Assembly: GCA_030591745.1 (NCBI GenBank)
Contig: JAUVAM010000275.1
Coordinates: 1 to 6,003, forward strand
Length of the DNA stretch: 6,003 bases
From: Deltaproteobacteria bacterium
GTDB taxonomy: Bacteria > Myxococcota > B64-G9
Direction: 5' to 3'
Shown here: positions 5,235 to 6,003 of the stretch, in pieces
How the letters are laid out: each line of letters starts with the position of its first letter
Numbering within the stretch: the first letter of the stretch is position 1
The notes under the pieces: generated by a model
Told to the model about the DNA's origin: nothing
The model's input: only the letters and a program-made list of their open reading frames with translations
The model's database searches: none
Translations under genes and position numbers: made by a program

Positions 5235-6003
5235 GGGGGGGGCTGTCTTGTTTCTCGCTTGATGATGACCTCGTCGAAGGGCTTGCTCTCTCCGGTCCGA
5301 TAAGCTCGGAGGGTCATCCGATCGCATCCGGCATCGACCAAGATGTGGTGGTGCGAAATAACGTAGACTTCGGTCTGCTCGAAGTTCCTGCACCATTCAT
5401 CCAAATCACCGCCGCCGCCCCCCGAGATCATGTGGAGCAGGCCTTCGATTCGGCCTCGTTCGTAGGCGTGGGTATGCCCGCAGAAATAGGCCTGGAATCC
5501 GTGTTTGGCCAAACGAGGGAAGAGCCACTTTTCGATGACCTCCAGCCCGGCGAAGCTGTCGCATTTGCCTGGTGACCAACATTCCGTAAGGGCGGGATGA
5601 TGTGCGGCGGCGATCCGCCAGGTGGCCGAGCGGGCTTGTTCGGAGCGCAGCTGGGCCTCGATCCATTCGACCAGCCTTGAGTCCGGCAGGAGTTCAGCCG
5701 AAAGCAGGTGAGGGCTGTTCGTGTCGAGCACGAGAAAGAAGGTGTTGCCGTAGCGAATTGAGTAGTTGGCTCCCCACTCTGCGGAATCGGTGAAGGCCCC
5801 GGAGATGGGGTTGTCGGTATAGCGATAGTAGGCCTTGGCGTTGCGTTCGTGGTTGCCCATGGCCGAATGGGTCGGCAGATAGTGACCGATCGGTTTGAGT
5901 GGCGAGAAATGCTCGTCACGCCATTGCTCGTAGATCCGTCCGTCGCCGACCATGTCGCCGACGTGCAGGGTCATGTGCGGGCGTTCGAGTTTCATCTGCT
6001 CGA
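5231..6003 (-). CDS. Purple-acid-phosphatase-like metallophosphoesterase (5' partial)
   Basis: The frame stays open to the right edge, and the first metal motif (the initial Asp of calcineurin-like enzymes) is missing, so the true start is outside; the ATG at 5993-5995 is probably internal. Visible from that Met are GD at residues 13-14, GNHE (47-50), HHP (132-134) and GHTHAYER (173-180), the metal and phosphate-binding motifs of binuclear phosphoesterases in the correct order. GHxHAYER is characteristic of purple acid phosphatases, but their metal-binding tyrosine in the GDxxY motif is replaced here by Gly (GDMVG), so this is better called PAP-like than a true purple enzyme. The end (about 205-248) resembles the beta-strand C-terminal region of that family. 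It probably hydrolyses phosphomonoesters or diesters, in the periplasm or outside if the missing N-terminus is a signal peptide. A run of nine C (minus strand) encodes the final PPP. It is upstream of the exchanger by 105 bases. Confidence 0.9.
   Translation of the reverse strand, partial: EQMKLERPHMTLHVGDMVGDGRIYEQWRDEHFSPLKPIGHYLPTHSAMGNHERNAKAYYRYTDNPISGAFTDSAEWGANYSIRYGNTFFLVLDTNSPHLLSAELLPDSRLVEWIEAQLRSEQARSATWRIAAAHHPALTECWSPGKCDSFAGLEVIEKWLFPRLAKHGFQAYFCGHTHAYERGRIEGLLHMISGGGGGDLDEWCRNFEQTEVYVISHHHILVDAGCDRMTLRAYRTGESKPFDEVIIKRETRQPPP

Noticed and set aside
4467..5396. Long minus-strand open frame of 309 codons overlapping the exchanger and phosphoesterase
   Set aside because: It is in a different frame of the same strand, its translation is dominated by Arg, His, Gly and Pro without any domain, and the exchanger frame has clear membrane segments and alpha-repeats.

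Overview
The window holds six protein genes, two of them cut by the window edges, and almost no spare DNA; the longest gap between genes is about 105 bases. No RNA gene, transposon, phage gene or CRISPR array is visible. The base composition is moderately GC-rich. The gene types suggest a Gram-negative deltaproteobacterial or Myxococcota/Bradymonadota-like bacterium: a Pro-Ala repeat linker joined to a TPR and a small C-terminal domain of the kind common in Myxococcota, an acyl-reductase-like SDR with a Lys/Ala-rich tail, and several Sec-exported proteins of unknown role. This assignment is inference from protein style, not a species identification.

Left part, plus strand (1-752): the 3' end of a gene that starts outside the window. 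It encodes at least seven copies of an 8-residue Pro/Ala-rich repeat, then a TPR-like helical pair and a C-terminal domain of about 60 residues. It converges on the minus-strand genes with only 7 bases between the two stop codons.

Middle, minus strand (3221 down to 760): a sigma70-type promoter with an inverted repeat in its spacer appears to drive a compact three-gene unit. The genes are a small exported protein with a BamE-like motif and an acidic tail, coaE (dephospho-CoA kinase, last step of CoA synthesis), and an extended SDR of the fatty-acyl-CoA/thioester reductase type. coaE starts 16 bases after the first gene, and the SDR start overlaps the coaE end by 11 bases, so translational coupling is likely. 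The SDR may act on acyl thioesters, which would link it loosely to CoA supply.

Right part, minus strand (6003 down to 3235): a purple-acid-phosphatase-like metallophosphoesterase (5' end missing), a YrbG/CaxA-type sodium/calcium exchanger, and an exported protein of three repeated beta-sandwich domains starting at a TTG codon. The last two are close enough to be co-transcribed.

I do not see a convincing undescribed multi-gene system. The items most worth following up are the repeat-bearing TPR protein, the promoter/operator arrangement at 3192-3231, and the two exported proteins of unknown function.
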